Counted from the first letter of the stretch, positions 35,601 to 45,218 are shown. The stretch is DNA of 64,000 nt from Pseudomonas sp. FP453 (GCF_030687495.1 NZ_CP117435.1:6204501-6268500); one strand, 5' to 3'. The notes: generated by a model not told the origin, from the sequence alone. A program made the numbers and translations.

Positions 35601-38407
35601 CCAGGCAGGCCCTGAACACGGGCACGCAGGGGGATTTCACCCTGCAACTGAAGGACGCCAACGGCAACCTGCTCAACCAGATCGACTACAGCGTGGCCGG
35701 GCGTGGCAACACCTCGCGCTCCCTGGAGCGCAACGCCGAGCTGCAACTGCGCCTGGATAAACGCAGCTACGCCAGCGGTGACGAGATTGCCATCAGCATC
35801 CGGGCGCCCTACACCGGCGCCGGCTTGATCACCATCGAACGTGACAAGGTCTACACCCAGCAGTGGTTCAAGGCCGACAGCACCAACAGCGTGCAACATA
35901 TCCGCGTGCCTGCGGGGCTTGAAGGCAATGCCTACGTCAACGTGCAGTTTGTGCGGGACATGGGCTCGGCCGAGGTGTACATGAGCCCGCTGTCCTACGG
36001 CGTGGTGCCGTTCAGTATCAACCTGGATGCGCGGCGCATGGCGCTGAAGGTCGAAGGTCCGGCGAAGATCGAGCCGGGGCAAATGCTCGACATCAAGGTC
36101 AACGCCGACCGCCCGGGCCGTGCGGTGGTGTACGCGGTGGACGAAGGCATCCTGCAAGTGGCGCGCTACCAGACGCCGGACCCGCTGGGCTTCTTCTTCC
36201 AGAAGCGGGCGCTGGAGGTCGGCACCAGTCAGATCCTTGACCTGATCCTGCCGGAATTCAGCCGCCTGCTCAGTGGGGCAGCGCCCGGTGGCGATACCGA
36301 AGGCGCCCTGGCCAATCACCTGAACCCGTTCAAGCGTAAACATCAGCCACCCGTGGCCTGGTGGTCCGGTTTGGTGGACTTGCCGGCCGGTGAAAGCGTG
36401 CTGCATTACCAGGTGCCGGACAGCTTCAACGGCAAGCTGCACCTGTTTGCAGTGGCGGTGGACAGCGACAGCGTGGGCGTCAGCGAAGCCACCACCGACG
36501 TGCGCGGGCCGATTGTGATCACGCCAAACGTGCCGGCCTTTGTCGCGCCGGGAGATGTGTTCAACGTCAGCGCCGGGGTGTTCAGCAACCTCGATGCGGC
36601 GGCCGATGTGAAGTTTGAAGTGCAGACCAGCGACGGCCTCAAGGTGCAGGGCGACAAGGGCAGCACCCTGGCCCTGCAACCGCGCAAGGAAGGCACCGCC
36701 GAGTTCAAGATCAAGGTGGGCGACACCCTCGGTTCGGCGGACCTGCGCTTTGTCGCGGTGTTGCCGGATGGCAAGCGCATCCAGGTGGCCGAGACCACGT
36801 CGATTCGCCCGCTGAGCGAGCACCGTGTGGCCTTGAGCCTGGGCCGCTTCGACAGCGCCAGCAAAGAGTTGAAACCGACCCGCGAGCTGTTCAGCCAACT
36901 GCGCGACGTGCAACTGGGCGTTGCGGCCTCGCCGCTGGTGTGGGCCAACGGCCTCAAGCATTACCTGGACGACTACGGCTACGCCTGCACCGAGCAATTG
37001 GTGTCCAAGGCCATGCCCGCGTTGATCTGGGGTGGCAACGCGCCAGAAGCCGAGCAAGCCTTCAACAGTGCTGTGCGCATGCTGCGTCAGCGCCAGAACC
37101 CGGCCGGCGGCTTTGGTCTGTGGGCGGCCAACCCGGACGTGGCGCCGTACGCCAGCCTGTACGCCACCGACTTCCTGATCGAGGCCAAGGAGCGCGGGCT
37201 GCCGGTGCCGGAAGACCTGCTGGTGCGTTCGAACGCGTATCTGACAGACCTGGCCAACGGTCCTAGCGAAGGCCTGTCGGAATTGCGCAATCGCGCCTAC
37301 GCCAGTTACCTGCTGAGCCGTCAGGGGATTCTGGTGAGCGGCGCCTTGAGCGATATCCGCGAGCGCTACGAGAGCTACTTCAAGGACAGCTGGCAGAACG
37401 ACCTGGGCGCCGCTTACCTGGCCGCCAGCTACAAGTTGCTCAAGCAGGATCGCCAAGCCGATGCCTTGTTCCGCAAGGTTCCATGGCGTTCCCTTGTGGA
37501 TAAGTGGAGCAGCGACGGCCTGTATTACGACCCGCTGGTGCACGATGCCGAACACCTGCACCTGCTGGCGCGCCACTTCCCCGAGTTGCTCGATGATGTG
37601 CCCGTGGCGTTGCTGGATAAACTCGGCAAGCGCCTCAACGAGCAGCGCTACAACTCGCTGTCGGCGGCGCTGTTGCTGCGCGCCCTGGACAACTATGGCC
37701 AGCGTGCACAAAGCGACATGACCCTCAAGGCCACCGCCTGGTTGGGTGACAAACAACAGCAATTGCTGGAGATGGCCGGCCAGCCGCCGCGTGCCGCCGT
37801 GCCGGGGACCACGCAAAAACTGGTCATGGAAAAATCCGACGGCCCAGCCGCCTTTTACATGCTCAGCGAGGCCGGTTTCGACAAGGGCGCCAAGCTCAAG
37901 CCAATCACCAATGGCCTGGAAATCATCCACGAGTACCTCGACCTCAAGGGCGAGCCGGTGAGCAAAGTCGCGGTGGGCGATGAGTTCCTGGTGCGCTTGC
38001 GCCTGCGGGCCACCGACCGTGACCAGGTGCAGCAAGTGGCCGTGGTCGACCTGCTGCCGGGTGGCGTCGAGCCTGTGTATAACTTGCCGCCGGAGCCGGA
38101 AGCCGCCAGTTCAGAGGACGGTGAAGAGTCCGAATACGTCGAAGAAGACAGCCAGGAAGAACCGACCTGGCAAGCGCCTATCGGAGAAACCGAGCTGAGC
38201 AACTGGCAGCCGGAGTACGTGGACGTACGGGATGATCGAGTGGTGTTGTACGGCACCGCACTGCGTGATGTCGGCACGTTCGTGTACCGCGTGCGCGCCA
38301 CCAACGCCGGCACGTTCAACACGCCACCGGCCTACGCCGAAGGCATGTACGAAACCACCCTGCAAGGGCGCGGCAAAGTAGGCGAGCTTGAAATTACCAA
38401 GCCTTAA
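32609..38407 (+). CDS. yfhM: Bacterial alpha-2-macroglobulin YfhM with thioester motif
   Basis: 1932 aa from the ATG at 32609, chosen because AGGGA lies 8 bases upstream (the ATG at 32600 overlaps it). A membrane anchor at about residues 55-73 (AGVLGLVLLAAAGFYGW) follows a basic cytoplasmic tail; there is no lipobox, unlike the lipoprotein form of E. coli. The large MG-domain region is followed by an intact thioester motif Cys-Thr-Glu-Gln (Cys1460 to Gln1463, in GYACTEQ). The protein is thought to trap proteases in the periplasm. The downstream neighbour pbpC overlaps its 3' end, the classic yfhM-pbpC pairing linking protease trapping with peptidoglycan repair. An acidic stretch (EDGEESEYVEEDSQEE) lies near the C-terminus. 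Confidence 0.92.
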   Translation: MFDSFKTICRRLFGALATVVGALFGQWRPPFWLRAIGDGLLALGHKARAYPRQAGAGVLGLVLLAAAGFYGWQWYSHLPKPHTVSYSLHKPNLTDYTQQTPVVDNLQVRFAESVAPLAAIGKPVSAGITLKPSVAGTWRWSDDRTLLFVPEKDWPIDAGYTLDLAKKNLLADGVLLDQYSAQFSTQPFRATLAQNELYQDPSNPTLKQLVATFHFSHPVDEDSLRKRVSVTLGKGLAYRDAQLPNRPEITFDEKKLNAYVRSAALATPLESTPVSAKLDEGLKARDGGNASTAPLVAEVTVPGRYRLTFTGADVSFVDNQRGEPEPVLMFSSSSAVADDTIAGKVQAWLLPEKAEDDTRPYNSNDIDDALLARSSKVNLTHVPSVEPLNTLHAFKFKAPAGRAIYVRVPANLEAIGGYLAKNPTASLISMPAYPRTLQFLSDGALLSLNGEKRLGFMARGVPGAHVEIARLLPNQLQHLVDQSSGSFARPNFGNEYFDRMVERQSLDIPLSSNDPAKTVYDNVDLGHYLTANGGRRGIFVLKLSPQDEPVERTFEYDRSSTSDLRFIVVTDLGIIAKRSSDGSHDVYVQSIGNGSPVSDAQVDIIGRNGLPVSSGRTDAEGHAHFAKLDELRREKTPLMYVVTRGNDQSFLPIARQSQQLDLSRFDVGGLEEDGAIDRLSAYLFTDRGLYRPGETAHLGMIVRSGNWQGALQGLPVELQITDPRGLEVIRQPLKLSASGFETFDFPSSEVAPAGEYTATLQLIGQKQTRTDLGSVSFKVRDFEPDRMKVSLSLHDTPVQGWIPPDQVVAKVTAMHLFGAPAAGRRVTAKMSLSPTLAAFERYPDYRFRLNDGLEDATTEDLAETSVDDNGQAVLDLNLQRFANSTYRLQVMTQVFEAEGGRNVAAQSALLVSSAPYLVGVKSQDSLSYVAKDAPRQVQWLAVAPDLSPVAVDGLTSEVVEHRYVSVLVKQSNGTYKYESRIKNISQPASPLVMTKEGARQALNTGTQGDFTLQLKDANGNLLNQIDYSVAGRGNTSRSLERNAELQLRLDKRSYASGDEIAISIRAPYTGAGLITIERDKVYTQQWFKADSTNSVQHIRVPAGLEGNAYVNVQFVRDMGSAEVYMSPLSYGVVPFSINLDARRMALKVEGPAKIEPGQMLDIKVNADRPGRAVVYAVDEGILQVARYQTPDPLGFFFQKRALEVGTSQILDLILPEFSRLLSGAAPGGDTEGALANHLNPFKRKHQPPVAWWSGLVDLPAGESVLHYQVPDSFNGKLHLFAVAVDSDSVGVSEATTDVRGPIVITPNVPAFVAPGDVFNVSAGVFSNLDAAADVKFEVQTSDGLKVQGDKGSTLALQPRKEGTAEFKIKVGDTLGSADLRFVAVLPDGKRIQVAETTSIRPLSEHRVALSLGRFDSASKELKPTRELFSQLRDVQLGVAASPLVWANGLKHYLDDYGYACTEQLVSKAMPALIWGGNAPEAEQAFNSAVRMLRQRQNPAGGFGLWAANPDVAPYASLYATDFLIEAKERGLPVPEDLLVRSNAYLTDLANGPSEGLSELRNRAYASYLLSRQGILVSGALSDIRERYESYFKDSWQNDLGAAYLAASYKLLKQDRQADALFRKVPWRSLVDKWSSDGLYYDPLVHDAEHLHLLARHFPELLDDVPVALLDKLGKRLNEQRYNSLSAALLLRALDNYGQRAQSDMTLKATAWLGDKQQQLLEMAGQPPRAAVPGTTQKLVMEKSDGPAAFYMLSEAGFDKGAKLKPITNGLEIIHEYLDLKGEPVSKVAVGDEFLVRLRLRATDRDQVQQVAVVDLLPGGVEPVYNLPPEPEAASSEDGEESEYVEEDSQEEPTWQAPIGETELSNWQPEYVDVRDDRVVLYGTALRDVGTFVYRVRATNAGTFNTPPAYAEGMYETTLQGRGKVGELEITKP

Positions 38408-40690
38408 GCGCCTGACACTGCCGCTGTGCGCAGCGGCGGTGGTCCTGGTGGGGCTGCGGCTGTGGCCCCATGCCCCGCTGGAACACGCGGTGACCTCATC
38501 GCGAGTGGTGCTGGCCGATGACGGCGCGCTGCTGCGCATGACGTTGGCGGATGACGGGCAATACCGGCTTTGGCTACCGCTGGAGCGGATTTCCCCTTCG
38601 TTGGTCGAAGCCTTGCTGCTCAAGGAAGACCGCAATTTCTACTGGCACCCGGGGATCAATCCCCCGGCATTGCTGCGCGCGGCCATGGCCACCTACAGCG
38701 GCGGCCAGCGCCAGGGCGGCTCGACCTTGAGCATGCAACTGGCGCGGCGCCTGTGGGACCTGAACACCCGCCAAGTGCCGGGCAAGGTGCAGCAGATGGC
38801 CTTGGCGCTGTGGCTGGAAGCGCGCTACAGCAAGCACGACATCCTTGAGGCCTACCTGAACCTGGCGCCCATGGGCGGCAATATCGAAGGCGCCGAGGCC
38901 GCCAGCCGTATCTACTTTGGCAAGTCGGCGGCGCAGTTGTCGTTATCCGAAGCCCTGGCGCTGGCGGTGATTCCACAGCAGCCGGGGCGGCGTGCGCGCT
39001 TCGGGCCGTCGTTGCAAAACGCGCGGCTGCGCTTGATGGCCGACTGGCGCGAGACTTATCCACAAGACCCGCGTAACGACAGTTTGCTGGAGTTGCCCCT
39101 GGAGGCGCGCAGCCGCCAGCAGATCCCGTTTCCTGGCGCCGCATTTGAGCGAACAGTTGCTGGCGTCCCGGCCCGGCAACGAGCTGAACAGCACCCTCAA
39201 CCTGCCCTTGCAGCAATTGCTCGAACGCCTGATCACCGGCTTTATCGCCGAACGGCGCAGCACCCGGGGTGGAGAACGCCACGGCAATCCTGATCGACAG
39301 CCGCGACCAGCGCGTCAAGGCGCTGGTGGGTTCGGCCGATTACTTATCCACAGGCATTCACGGCCAGGTCAATGGCGTGCTGTCGCGACGCTCGCCGGGT
39401 TCGACACTAAAGCCTTTCCTGTATGGGCTGGCGTTGGACCAGGGGGTGATCCACCCCATGAGCATCCTCAAGGATCTGCCCAGTAACTTCGGCTACTTCC
39501 AGCCGGAAAACTTCGACGGCAGTTTTGTCGGCCCGCTGACGGCGCGGGATGCCTTGATCCGTAGTCGCAATATTCCGGCGGTGTGGCTGGCCAGCCAGGT
39601 GAAGTCGCCGTCCTTGTATGGATTGCTGCAACGCGCCGGTATCAAGGGCCTGCGCGATGAAAGCCATTACGGCCTGGCCCTGGCTCTCGGCGGTGGCGAG
39701 ATGACGCCGGAAGAGCTGGCGCGGCTGTATGTGATGCTGGCCGGTGATGGGCATCTGCGATCACTGCGCTATTTGCAGGAGCAGCCGCCCTCCACCGGTG
39801 CACAACTGCTCACACCGCAAGCCGCCTTTATGGTGCGCGACATGCTGCGCCGCAACCCGCGCCCGGACGGCTTGCCCGGTCGCCATTGGCGTACGGCGTG
39901 GAAGACCGGCACGTCGTGGGGTTTCCACGATGCCTGGAGCGCCGGGCTGGTGGGCCCTTACGTGCTGGTGGTGTGGGTGGGCAACTTCGATGGCCGGCCG
40001 AACCCGGCGTTTATCGGTGCCAAGACCGCCGCGCCGCTGTTCTTTCGTATCGCCGACGCCCTGCCGCTGGCCTTGCCCAACGTGATGATCAAACCTGACA
40101 AGGCGCCGGCCGGGCTGGTGCGTATCGAGGTCTGCGCGGCGTCCGGCGAATTGCCCAACCGCTGGTGCCCGCAAACCCGCAAGACCTGGTACATCCCCGG
40201 CGTCTCACCGATTCGCGTGTCCAACCTGCACCGCCCGGTGCTGATCGACACGCGCACCGGCAAAGCCGCCTGCCCGCCGTTCGAGGCGCAGTACACCCGT
40301 GAAGAAGTCTTCGAGTTCTGGCCCAGCGACGTGCAGCGCCTGTACCGCGCCGCCGGCCTGCCCCGGCGCACGCCGCCCAGCGTGATGAAAAACTGCCAGC
40401 CCAACCGGATCGGCGACCAGAGCGAAGCGCCACAGATCCGCTCGCCGTTGACCCAGGTGAGCTACCAATTGCGTCTGTCCCAGCCTCAGGAAAGCATCCC
40501 GCTAAGTGCCAACGCGGCCAGCGATGCGGCGACGCTGTACTGGTTTGCCGACCAAACGCTGATCGGCCAGGGGCCGCCGCAAGCCACGCTGAACTGGCGG
40601 CCGGGCAAGTCGGGGGAGTATCGGTTGCGGGTCAGTGATGACCAGGGGCGCAGCACGAGTCGCGGGCTGCGGGTGGAGTTTGTACCGTGA
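38388..40690 (+). pseudogene. pbpC: Penicillin-binding protein 1C, interrupted by two single-base insertions
   Basis: Bifunctional glycosyltransferase/transpeptidase. All catalytic blocks are intact but spread over three frames: transglycosylase KEDRNFYWHPG and GGSTLSMQLARRLW in the first, SEQLLASRPGNELNSTLNLP in the second, and transpeptidase SPGSTLKPFLYG, SRNIPAVWL, KTGTSWGFHDAW plus the BiPBP_C domain in the third. An extra C in TTTCC (39131-39133) and another in ACCCGGGG (39263-39265) cause the shifts. Removing both restores a 766 aa protein, close to E. coli PbpC. Translation probably starts at TTG 38388, overlapping the yfhM end by 20 bases. The indels could be genuine mutations or assembly errors. 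Confidence 0.88.
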
Positions 40691-40698
40691 TCGGCCGG

Positions 40699-41064
40699 CT
40701 ACGCGACAACTTCCACGTAGCTGGACTCTCCGCCTCCGGTCGCACCTGACAACCAACCCCAGACAAAAGCCAGGGTGGTACGCCCGGCGTGATCAACGCC
40801 TACGGTGCCCCGAGACCAACCCGCCAGCAACTGCCCCTCCGTGGTCAGGCATTGAAAGAGCAGCTCGATGGTGTCCGGGCCGGTTACACGCCCGACCTGC
40901 AGGCCGGTGCGAATCCGCCCACCCTGGTAGGTGCTCGAGATAGCGTCGTCTTCGACCAGGTAGTGAAATACCGTGCCGCTGCCGGAGAGTCCCTGGCTGT
41001 TGTTCGCTACCGCAAATCGGCGATCGTGCAAACGCTCGCGGATCGGGGAAAAGGCAGTCTGCAT
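40699..41064 (-). CDS. Small conserved protein of unknown function
   Basis: 121 aa, cytoplasmic, predicted mostly beta-strand. It has a repeated pattern of the type GTVFHYLVEDDAISSTYQGGRI (about 30-51) and TTEGQLLAGWSRGT, then FVWGWLSGATGGGESSYVEVV at the end. I associate this pattern with small proteins sometimes mislabelled 'n-acetylglutamate synthase'; there is no GNAT motif and I do not accept that name. A good ribosome site (AAGGAAG) precedes the ATG. The gene converges with pbpC (8 bp apart) and lies 53 bp after the glycosyltransferase, so it may end the surface-glycan transcript. Confidence 0.65.
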   Translation of the reverse strand: MQTAFSPIRERLHDRRFAVANNSQGLSGSGTVFHYLVEDDAISSTYQGGRIRTGLQVGRVTGPDTIELLFQCLTTEGQLLAGWSRGTVGVDHAGRTTLAFVWGWLSGATGGGESSYVEVVA

Positions 41065-41117
41065 GGATATCGCTTCCTTTCGTCGTGGGGATCCGTTTCG
41101 GCGTCAGTCGTGAACCA

Positions 41118-42233
41118 TCACTGGCGCTGTGCAACCGCCTGCGTATAGAGCTCGGCGTAGGCCTGGCCCAACCCTTCCGCGGTGAAAACGTCCAGATAGC
41201 GTGCTCGCGCAGCCTCGCCGTAGCGCTGTGCCAGCGCGGGATCGTCCCACAGCGTCTGCATCGCCGAACGCAGGGCGCCGGCATCCATTGGCGGCACGAC
41301 AATACCGGTCGAACCGTGCTGGTTGATGAAGCTGGTGCCTGTACCGATTTCGCAGCAGATCAGCGGCTTGCCGAACATCGCGCCTTCCAGCAGGCCAATG
41401 CCGAATGCCTCGGAGCGCAGGTGCGACGGAAAGACCACCGAATAGCAGGCCTGCATCAGGTTGACCTTTTGCTGCTCGTCGACACTGCCAAGGAAGTGCA
41501 CGTTGGTCAGGTTGGCGCGGGCCGCGATGCGCATCAGTTCCTGCTCCAGCGGGCCGGCACCGACGATCAGCAACGGCCAAGGCGATGCTTTCATGGCGTC
41601 CAGCAGGAAGTGCAGGCCCTTGTAGTAGCGCTGCACGCCGACAAACAGGAAAAAGCGCTCGCCGTAACGTCGCCGCAAGTCCAATACCGCCTGCGCGTCT
41701 GGCTCTGGATACAGTGACTGGGCCAGGCCGATGGGAATCGACTGTGCCTTGTCCTGATAACGCTGCAGTACGGACGAGCTTTGCAGGTAGTTCGGACTGG
41801 TCGCTGCAATCGCATCGACCCGCCCGAGGAAAGCATGCATCAGCGGGCGGTACACCTGAAACAACACCTTCTGGCGCACGATATCGGAGTGGTAGGTCAC
41901 CACACTGGGTTTACCCAGCCCCTTGGCCAAGTGGACCAGGTCCATGAACGGCCACGGGTAGTGGTAATGGATCACGTCCGCCTGCTCCGCCAGACGGGCA
42001 AAATCCGCAAACGCCGACCAGGAGAACCCGGTCCTGGCGAGATTGAGGTTTTGCCTCGACTGGAACATGCGATAGCTGGAAGTTTCCTGGGGCGGCAGCG
42101 GATCGTCTGCCAGGGAGAGCACAGTATTCTGATAGCCCTGGGCCGATGTCGCGTGCGTCAGGTGCCGGATGAACATCTCCACGCCCCCGAACTGGTCCGG
42201 GCCGAAGGTCTTGTAGAAGTGCAAAACTCTCAC
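41118..42233 (-). CDS. GT4-family glycosyltransferase
   Basis: 371 aa GT-B glycosyltransferase. The N-terminal domain starts MRVLHFYKTFGPDQFGGVE, the donor-binding C-terminal domain has FLFVGVQRYYKGL (about 193-205) and the E-x7-E block EAFGIGLLE (about 286-294). It resembles WbpZ/WbpY-like mannosyl- or rhamnosyltransferases of Pseudomonas A-band type clusters, but the sugar is uncertain. It is separated by only 22 bp from the lipoprotein gene upstream. Probably a late transferase for the glycan exported by the ABC system encoded at 51007-52496. Confidence 0.87.
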   Translation of the reverse strand: MRVLHFYKTFGPDQFGGVEMFIRHLTHATSAQGYQNTVLSLADDPLPPQETSSYRMFQSRQNLNLARTGFSWSAFADFARLAEQADVIHYHYPWPFMDLVHLAKGLGKPSVVTYHSDIVRQKVLFQVYRPLMHAFLGRVDAIAATSPNYLQSSSVLQRYQDKAQSIPIGLAQSLYPEPDAQAVLDLRRRYGERFFLFVGVQRYYKGLHFLLDAMKASPWPLLIVGAGPLEQELMRIAARANLTNVHFLGSVDEQQKVNLMQACYSVVFPSHLRSEAFGIGLLEGAMFGKPLICCEIGTGTSFINQHGSTGIVVPPMDAGALRSAMQTLWDDPALAQRYGEAARARYLDVFTAEGLGQAYAELYTQAVAQRQ

Positions 42234-42255
42234 GAAAAATGTGCTCCCCGCGACA

Positions 42256-42678
42256 TCAGCCTTGCGCCGACAGTTTGATCCACAGACCGTCGACTTTCTG
42301 GATCGGGCACTGCGCGTTGAAATCTTGTGTTTCGGTACGCACGGCCGTCATGGCGTTGGCGTTGCCCTGGACGTTCGTGAACGAGATCAGGCCGCAATCC
42401 TTGATGCGTACGACCAGCGGGCTGACGTCCGGGAACACGTTCGTCGCGACGCTGAAGCCTGGGTAACCGCTGATCACTTTGGTCACCTTGCCAATGTTGC
42501 GGGCGGCTTCCAGGCGGGTTTCGCCGTCTGGCATCTGAATGAAGCGCAGGTATTGGCCGTCCTGTTGCGGGATCTCGACCGGCACTGGTTTGGCAGCCGC
42601 CTGAGGCGCTGGGGCGGTGGGTTTGTCGCAGCCGACGAGGGTCAACAGTACAGCGCCAACGAAGAACATCTTGTTCAT
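42256..42678 (-). CDS. Putative lipoprotein
   Basis: 140 aa with a lipoprotein signal: MNKMFFVGAVLLTLVGCDKP has the lipobox LVGC with Cys17. Asp follows the cysteine, which by the E. coli +2 rule would keep it at the inner membrane, although Pseudomonas rules differ. A short Pro/Ala-rich linker precedes a small globular domain with two cysteines (KDCGL, AQCPI) likely to form a disulphide. Family not recognised. It lies 60 bp downstream of the WavE-like gene, the largest gap in the cluster, so it may belong to a separate transcript. Confidence 0.7.
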   Translation of the reverse strand: MNKMFFVGAVLLTLVGCDKPTAPAPQAAAKPVPVEIPQQDGQYLRFIQMPDGETRLEAARNIGKVTKVISGYPGFSVATNVFPDVSPLVVRIKDCGLISFTNVQGNANAMTAVRTETQDFNAQCPIQKVDGLWIKLSAQG

Positions 42679-42738
42679 GCGGCGATACTCCTAGGGATGA
42701 TTGGAAAGTAGGGGGTGGGTGGTAATCAGGGTGTGCAT

Positions 42739-43743
42739 TCAGGTACGTCCCGCCTCGCAGAAGCGCCGGTACGCGGTGCGTGCAGCAATGGCCATACGCG
42801 GTGAAAACGAGAACAGCAGCAACGACGACACCGACACCAGCCAGCGCCGGCGAAACCAGCAGAGTAGGTATTTGTTGAGCAGCAGGTGCAGGTAGCGCCC
42901 CGCCTTGTGCCGCTTCGTACGACGGGCGCGCAGGCTGTGCAGGTCAGCGCCAGTCAGGATCGTTTCCGGCGCATAAGGCTCTGTGAGGAACCGCTGCGGC
43001 GGCGTCACGCCAAGGCTCTGCCAGTCGTGGACCTCGAAATTGTCCAGCAGCAGGTCTTCCCACGCACAGAACAGGTCGAAGCGGGTGTGCGAAATATGAT
43101 CAAGGTCCAACGCCTGGCCGCAGGTCTGCAGGAAGCGCAGCAGGATGGCCTGCTCGGGCAACAAGCGAAACGAGGTGTAGCCCTGGAACGTGCCGATCGG
43201 ATTGATCCGTGGGCCGCCTGCCAAGTAGACAAATTCTGCGGGCAGCGGGCCGATATTCCACAGCCGTCGAAGGTCGTCGGTGCGGCCGAACTGCAACGTA
43301 TCGCTCAGGTGAAACAGGTAGCAGAGCTTGATCGGATTGCGCAGGAACAGATTCGAAACGCCAATCCTCGCTCCCAGCAGGCTGGCAGGTTGCTCATCGC
43401 CCATCAGCGCCAGCAGCGCGTTGCTGCACAGCACATGATCGGTGCGCAGTTTGAGCGAGTACTCGCGCGTGGCCAGGGCCAGGCCATTGGCGACGGTGCT
43501 GATGAGCTTGTTGACGTTGTTGATGTTGCCGCTGGCGTCTGCAAAATGCACGGCCGATGCATCGGCCACGCATTGCACGCCGTCGAATGACACTGCGGTG
43601 CAGTCGTCCGTGGTCGACAGAATGATCTGCGCCCCCGGCAGGTGCTGGCGCACCGACTCGATTGCCCGCGCGGCGATATCCACCGGCCCGTCCTTCAAGC
43701 GGCCCTGGAGAATGACCGTCAGCCTGCTGGCGTCGATGCTCAT
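42739..43743 (-). CDS. WavE-like lipopolysaccharide biosynthesis protein
   Basis: 334 aa from the ATG at 43743, which overlaps the upstream oxidoreductase stop (ATGA). Features matching the WavE family: VILQGRL near the start, SVRQHLPGAQIILSTTDD (about 28-45), NINNVNKLISTVANGL (about 70-85) and the YSLKLRTDHVL segment (about 92-102), where RTD resembles a GT-A metal site. WavE was named in Vibrio LPS core clusters. A role as a glycosyltransferase is inferred. A basic, hydrophobic C-terminal tail (about 290-320) may hold it at the membrane. Confidence 0.8.
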   Translation of the reverse strand: MSIDASRLTVILQGRLKDGPVDIAARAIESVRQHLPGAQIILSTTDDCTAVSFDGVQCVADASAVHFADASGNINNVNKLISTVANGLALATREYSLKLRTDHVLCSNALLALMGDEQPASLLGARIGVSNLFLRNPIKLCYLFHLSDTLQFGRTDDLRRLWNIGPLPAEFVYLAGGPRINPIGTFQGYTSFRLLPEQAILLRFLQTCGQALDLDHISHTRFDLFCAWEDLLLDNFEVHDWQSLGVTPPQRFLTEPYAPETILTGADLHSLRARRTKRHKAGRYLHLLLNKYLLCWFRRRWLVSVSSLLLFSFSPRMAIAARTAYRRFCEAGRT

Positions 43744-45218
43744 GCGTGCTTGTTCAACTGGTGGGCCAACATCAGGGCCAAGGCCACGACCGTCACTGTC
43801 GGGTTGCGCGATCCGCATCGCGGAAACAGCGAAGACCCGGCGACGTAGACATTGTCGGTGCCGATAACACGGAAGTCCTTGTCCACCACCGCGTTCTCAC
43901 CCGCGCTCATGTTCAGCATGCCGACCAGGTGATGGGTACCGAAGGCATTTTGGTAATGCGGTTGTTCGGCTTCGCGGACAGGCACCACGCCCAGTGCTTC
44001 CATCTTCGCGTAGATCGCGGCGATCACAGCGTCATAACGATGCTTGTTGCCGTGGTAGCCATCGGTATCCATGCGCACGGAACCGCCTTCATAAAACAGC
44101 GAGACGTCCCATTGCGGCGGGATTTCCAGGAGGATGTACAGGCTCAGGATGCTGGCCAGGTCTTCGACCGACTCCTGTACCGCCCAGCTGTTCAGCTTTT
44201 TCAGGTCCAGGGAGCCGGTCAGGGCAGCATCGCTGGCCGAGGTCATCAGGCCCAGCGTGGTGTACTCGATCCCATCAAGCTCGCCGGACAGCTCCGGAAT
44301 GACCACTTGCGCGGCGGTGTTGACCTGGAAAAACGGGATTTTCGCCTGCGGCAAGCGACAGGCAAGCTCGGCCACGGCGTGGTCCTGGCAGTAACGCCCG
44401 ATGAACGCCTGTGGCGTTTCGTCCGGCAGGTTGCTCTTCCACAGCAGTTTCAACGATTCAACGCCGTGCGCCGCAATGACTACGCGATTGAAACGAATGC
44501 TCAGAGGCCCCTTGGGGGTATGGCAAATCGCTTCGACGGCTTTGTCGCCTTCGAAACGCAAGTGATCGACCAGCACCTCATTCAGCACTTTGGCGTGGTT
44601 GCGGATATGCAACGAGCGGGTCTTGGCGTCCATCGGGCATAGCTCGCAGTCCCCTGCTCCCATGCAGAGGCCTTGCCCATCGAGGTTTTCCACCGACAGG
44701 TTATGGGCCTGCGCGCCAATGTAGGCTTGTGGGAAATACGGCGACAAGGCGCGGTTCCAGCGACGCGAGCCTTTGATTTCCGACAGCGGGTTGCGCTCCT
44801 CCGGATCACGAGGATCAGCACTGATGCGCAGCAACTGCTCGGCAGTGCGGTAGTAGGGTTGCAGCGTCTGGTAGTCGAAGGGCCAGCGGAATGCGTCGGC
44901 CGTCTGGTCGAATACCGCCTCTGAAAGTCGGAAGCTCAAGCCACCCCAGTGGTTGGAACAGCCGCCATCCACGAGGATGTAGTCGGAGGCGCAATCGTCT
45001 GGCAGCTCCTCGGGCACATTGAAGGCGTGCACGGACTCATAAGAGCGGCGGATCAGTGCATCGTGGCGGTCTGCTTTTTCCATCTCGTTGAAGCGTGCAC
45101 GTCGCTCGAAGATGTTGAACTTCTCGCCACGGTCAACAATAAGGCAGGGGCCCTTCAAGGCATGGGCAACCGTACGTCCGGCAAAACCGTTGCCGATAAT
45201 CAGCGTTTCAACAAACAT
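43740..45218 (-). CDS. GMC-type FAD-dependent oxidoreductase
   Basis: 492 aa. The N-terminal FAD-binding motif is LIIGNGFAGRTVAHAL (Gly-x-Gly-x-x-Gly, about 7-22); DGGCSNHWGGLSFR (about 84-97) and MGAGDCELCPMDAK (about 195-208, a Cys-x-x-Cys element) follow, and the C-terminal GTHHLVGMLNM plus VAGSSLFPRCGSRNPTVT is the GMC signature with the catalytic His. It has no signal peptide of its own. It shares one base with the small Tat-signal gene just upstream, recalling flavoprotein dehydrogenases whose small subunit carries the export signal. It would oxidise a sugar or sugar alcohol of the glycan; the substrate is unknown. Confidence 0.85.
   Translation of the reverse strand: MFVETLIIGNGFAGRTVAHALKGPCLIVDRGEKFNIFERRARFNEMEKADRHDALIRRSYESVHAFNVPEELPDDCASDYILVDGGCSNHWGGLSFRLSEAVFDQTADAFRWPFDYQTLQPYYRTAEQLLRISADPRDPEERNPLSEIKGSRRWNRALSPYFPQAYIGAQAHNLSVENLDGQGLCMGAGDCELCPMDAKTRSLHIRNHAKVLNEVLVDHLRFEGDKAVEAICHTPKGPLSIRFNRVVIAAHGVESLKLLWKSNLPDETPQAFIGRYCQDHAVAELACRLPQAKIPFFQVNTAAQVVIPELSGELDGIEYTTLGLMTSASDAALTGSLDLKKLNSWAVQESVEDLASILSLYILLEIPPQWDVSLFYEGGSVRMDTDGYHGNKHRYDAVIAAIYAKMEALGVVPVREAEQPHYQNAFGTHHLVGMLNMSAGENAVVDKDFRVIGTDNVYVAGSSLFPRCGSRNPTVTVVALALMLAHQLNKHA

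Noticed and set aside
32654..38035. A 1793-codon open frame antisense to yfhM
   Set aside because: It mirrors the yfhM reading frame in GC-rich codons, has low-complexity His/Gln/Val-rich composition and no recognisable domain; a shadow frame.
40699..41064. N-acetylglutamate synthase
   Set aside because: A name sometimes attached to this small family, but there is no GNAT acetyl-CoA motif and the protein is predicted to be all beta.
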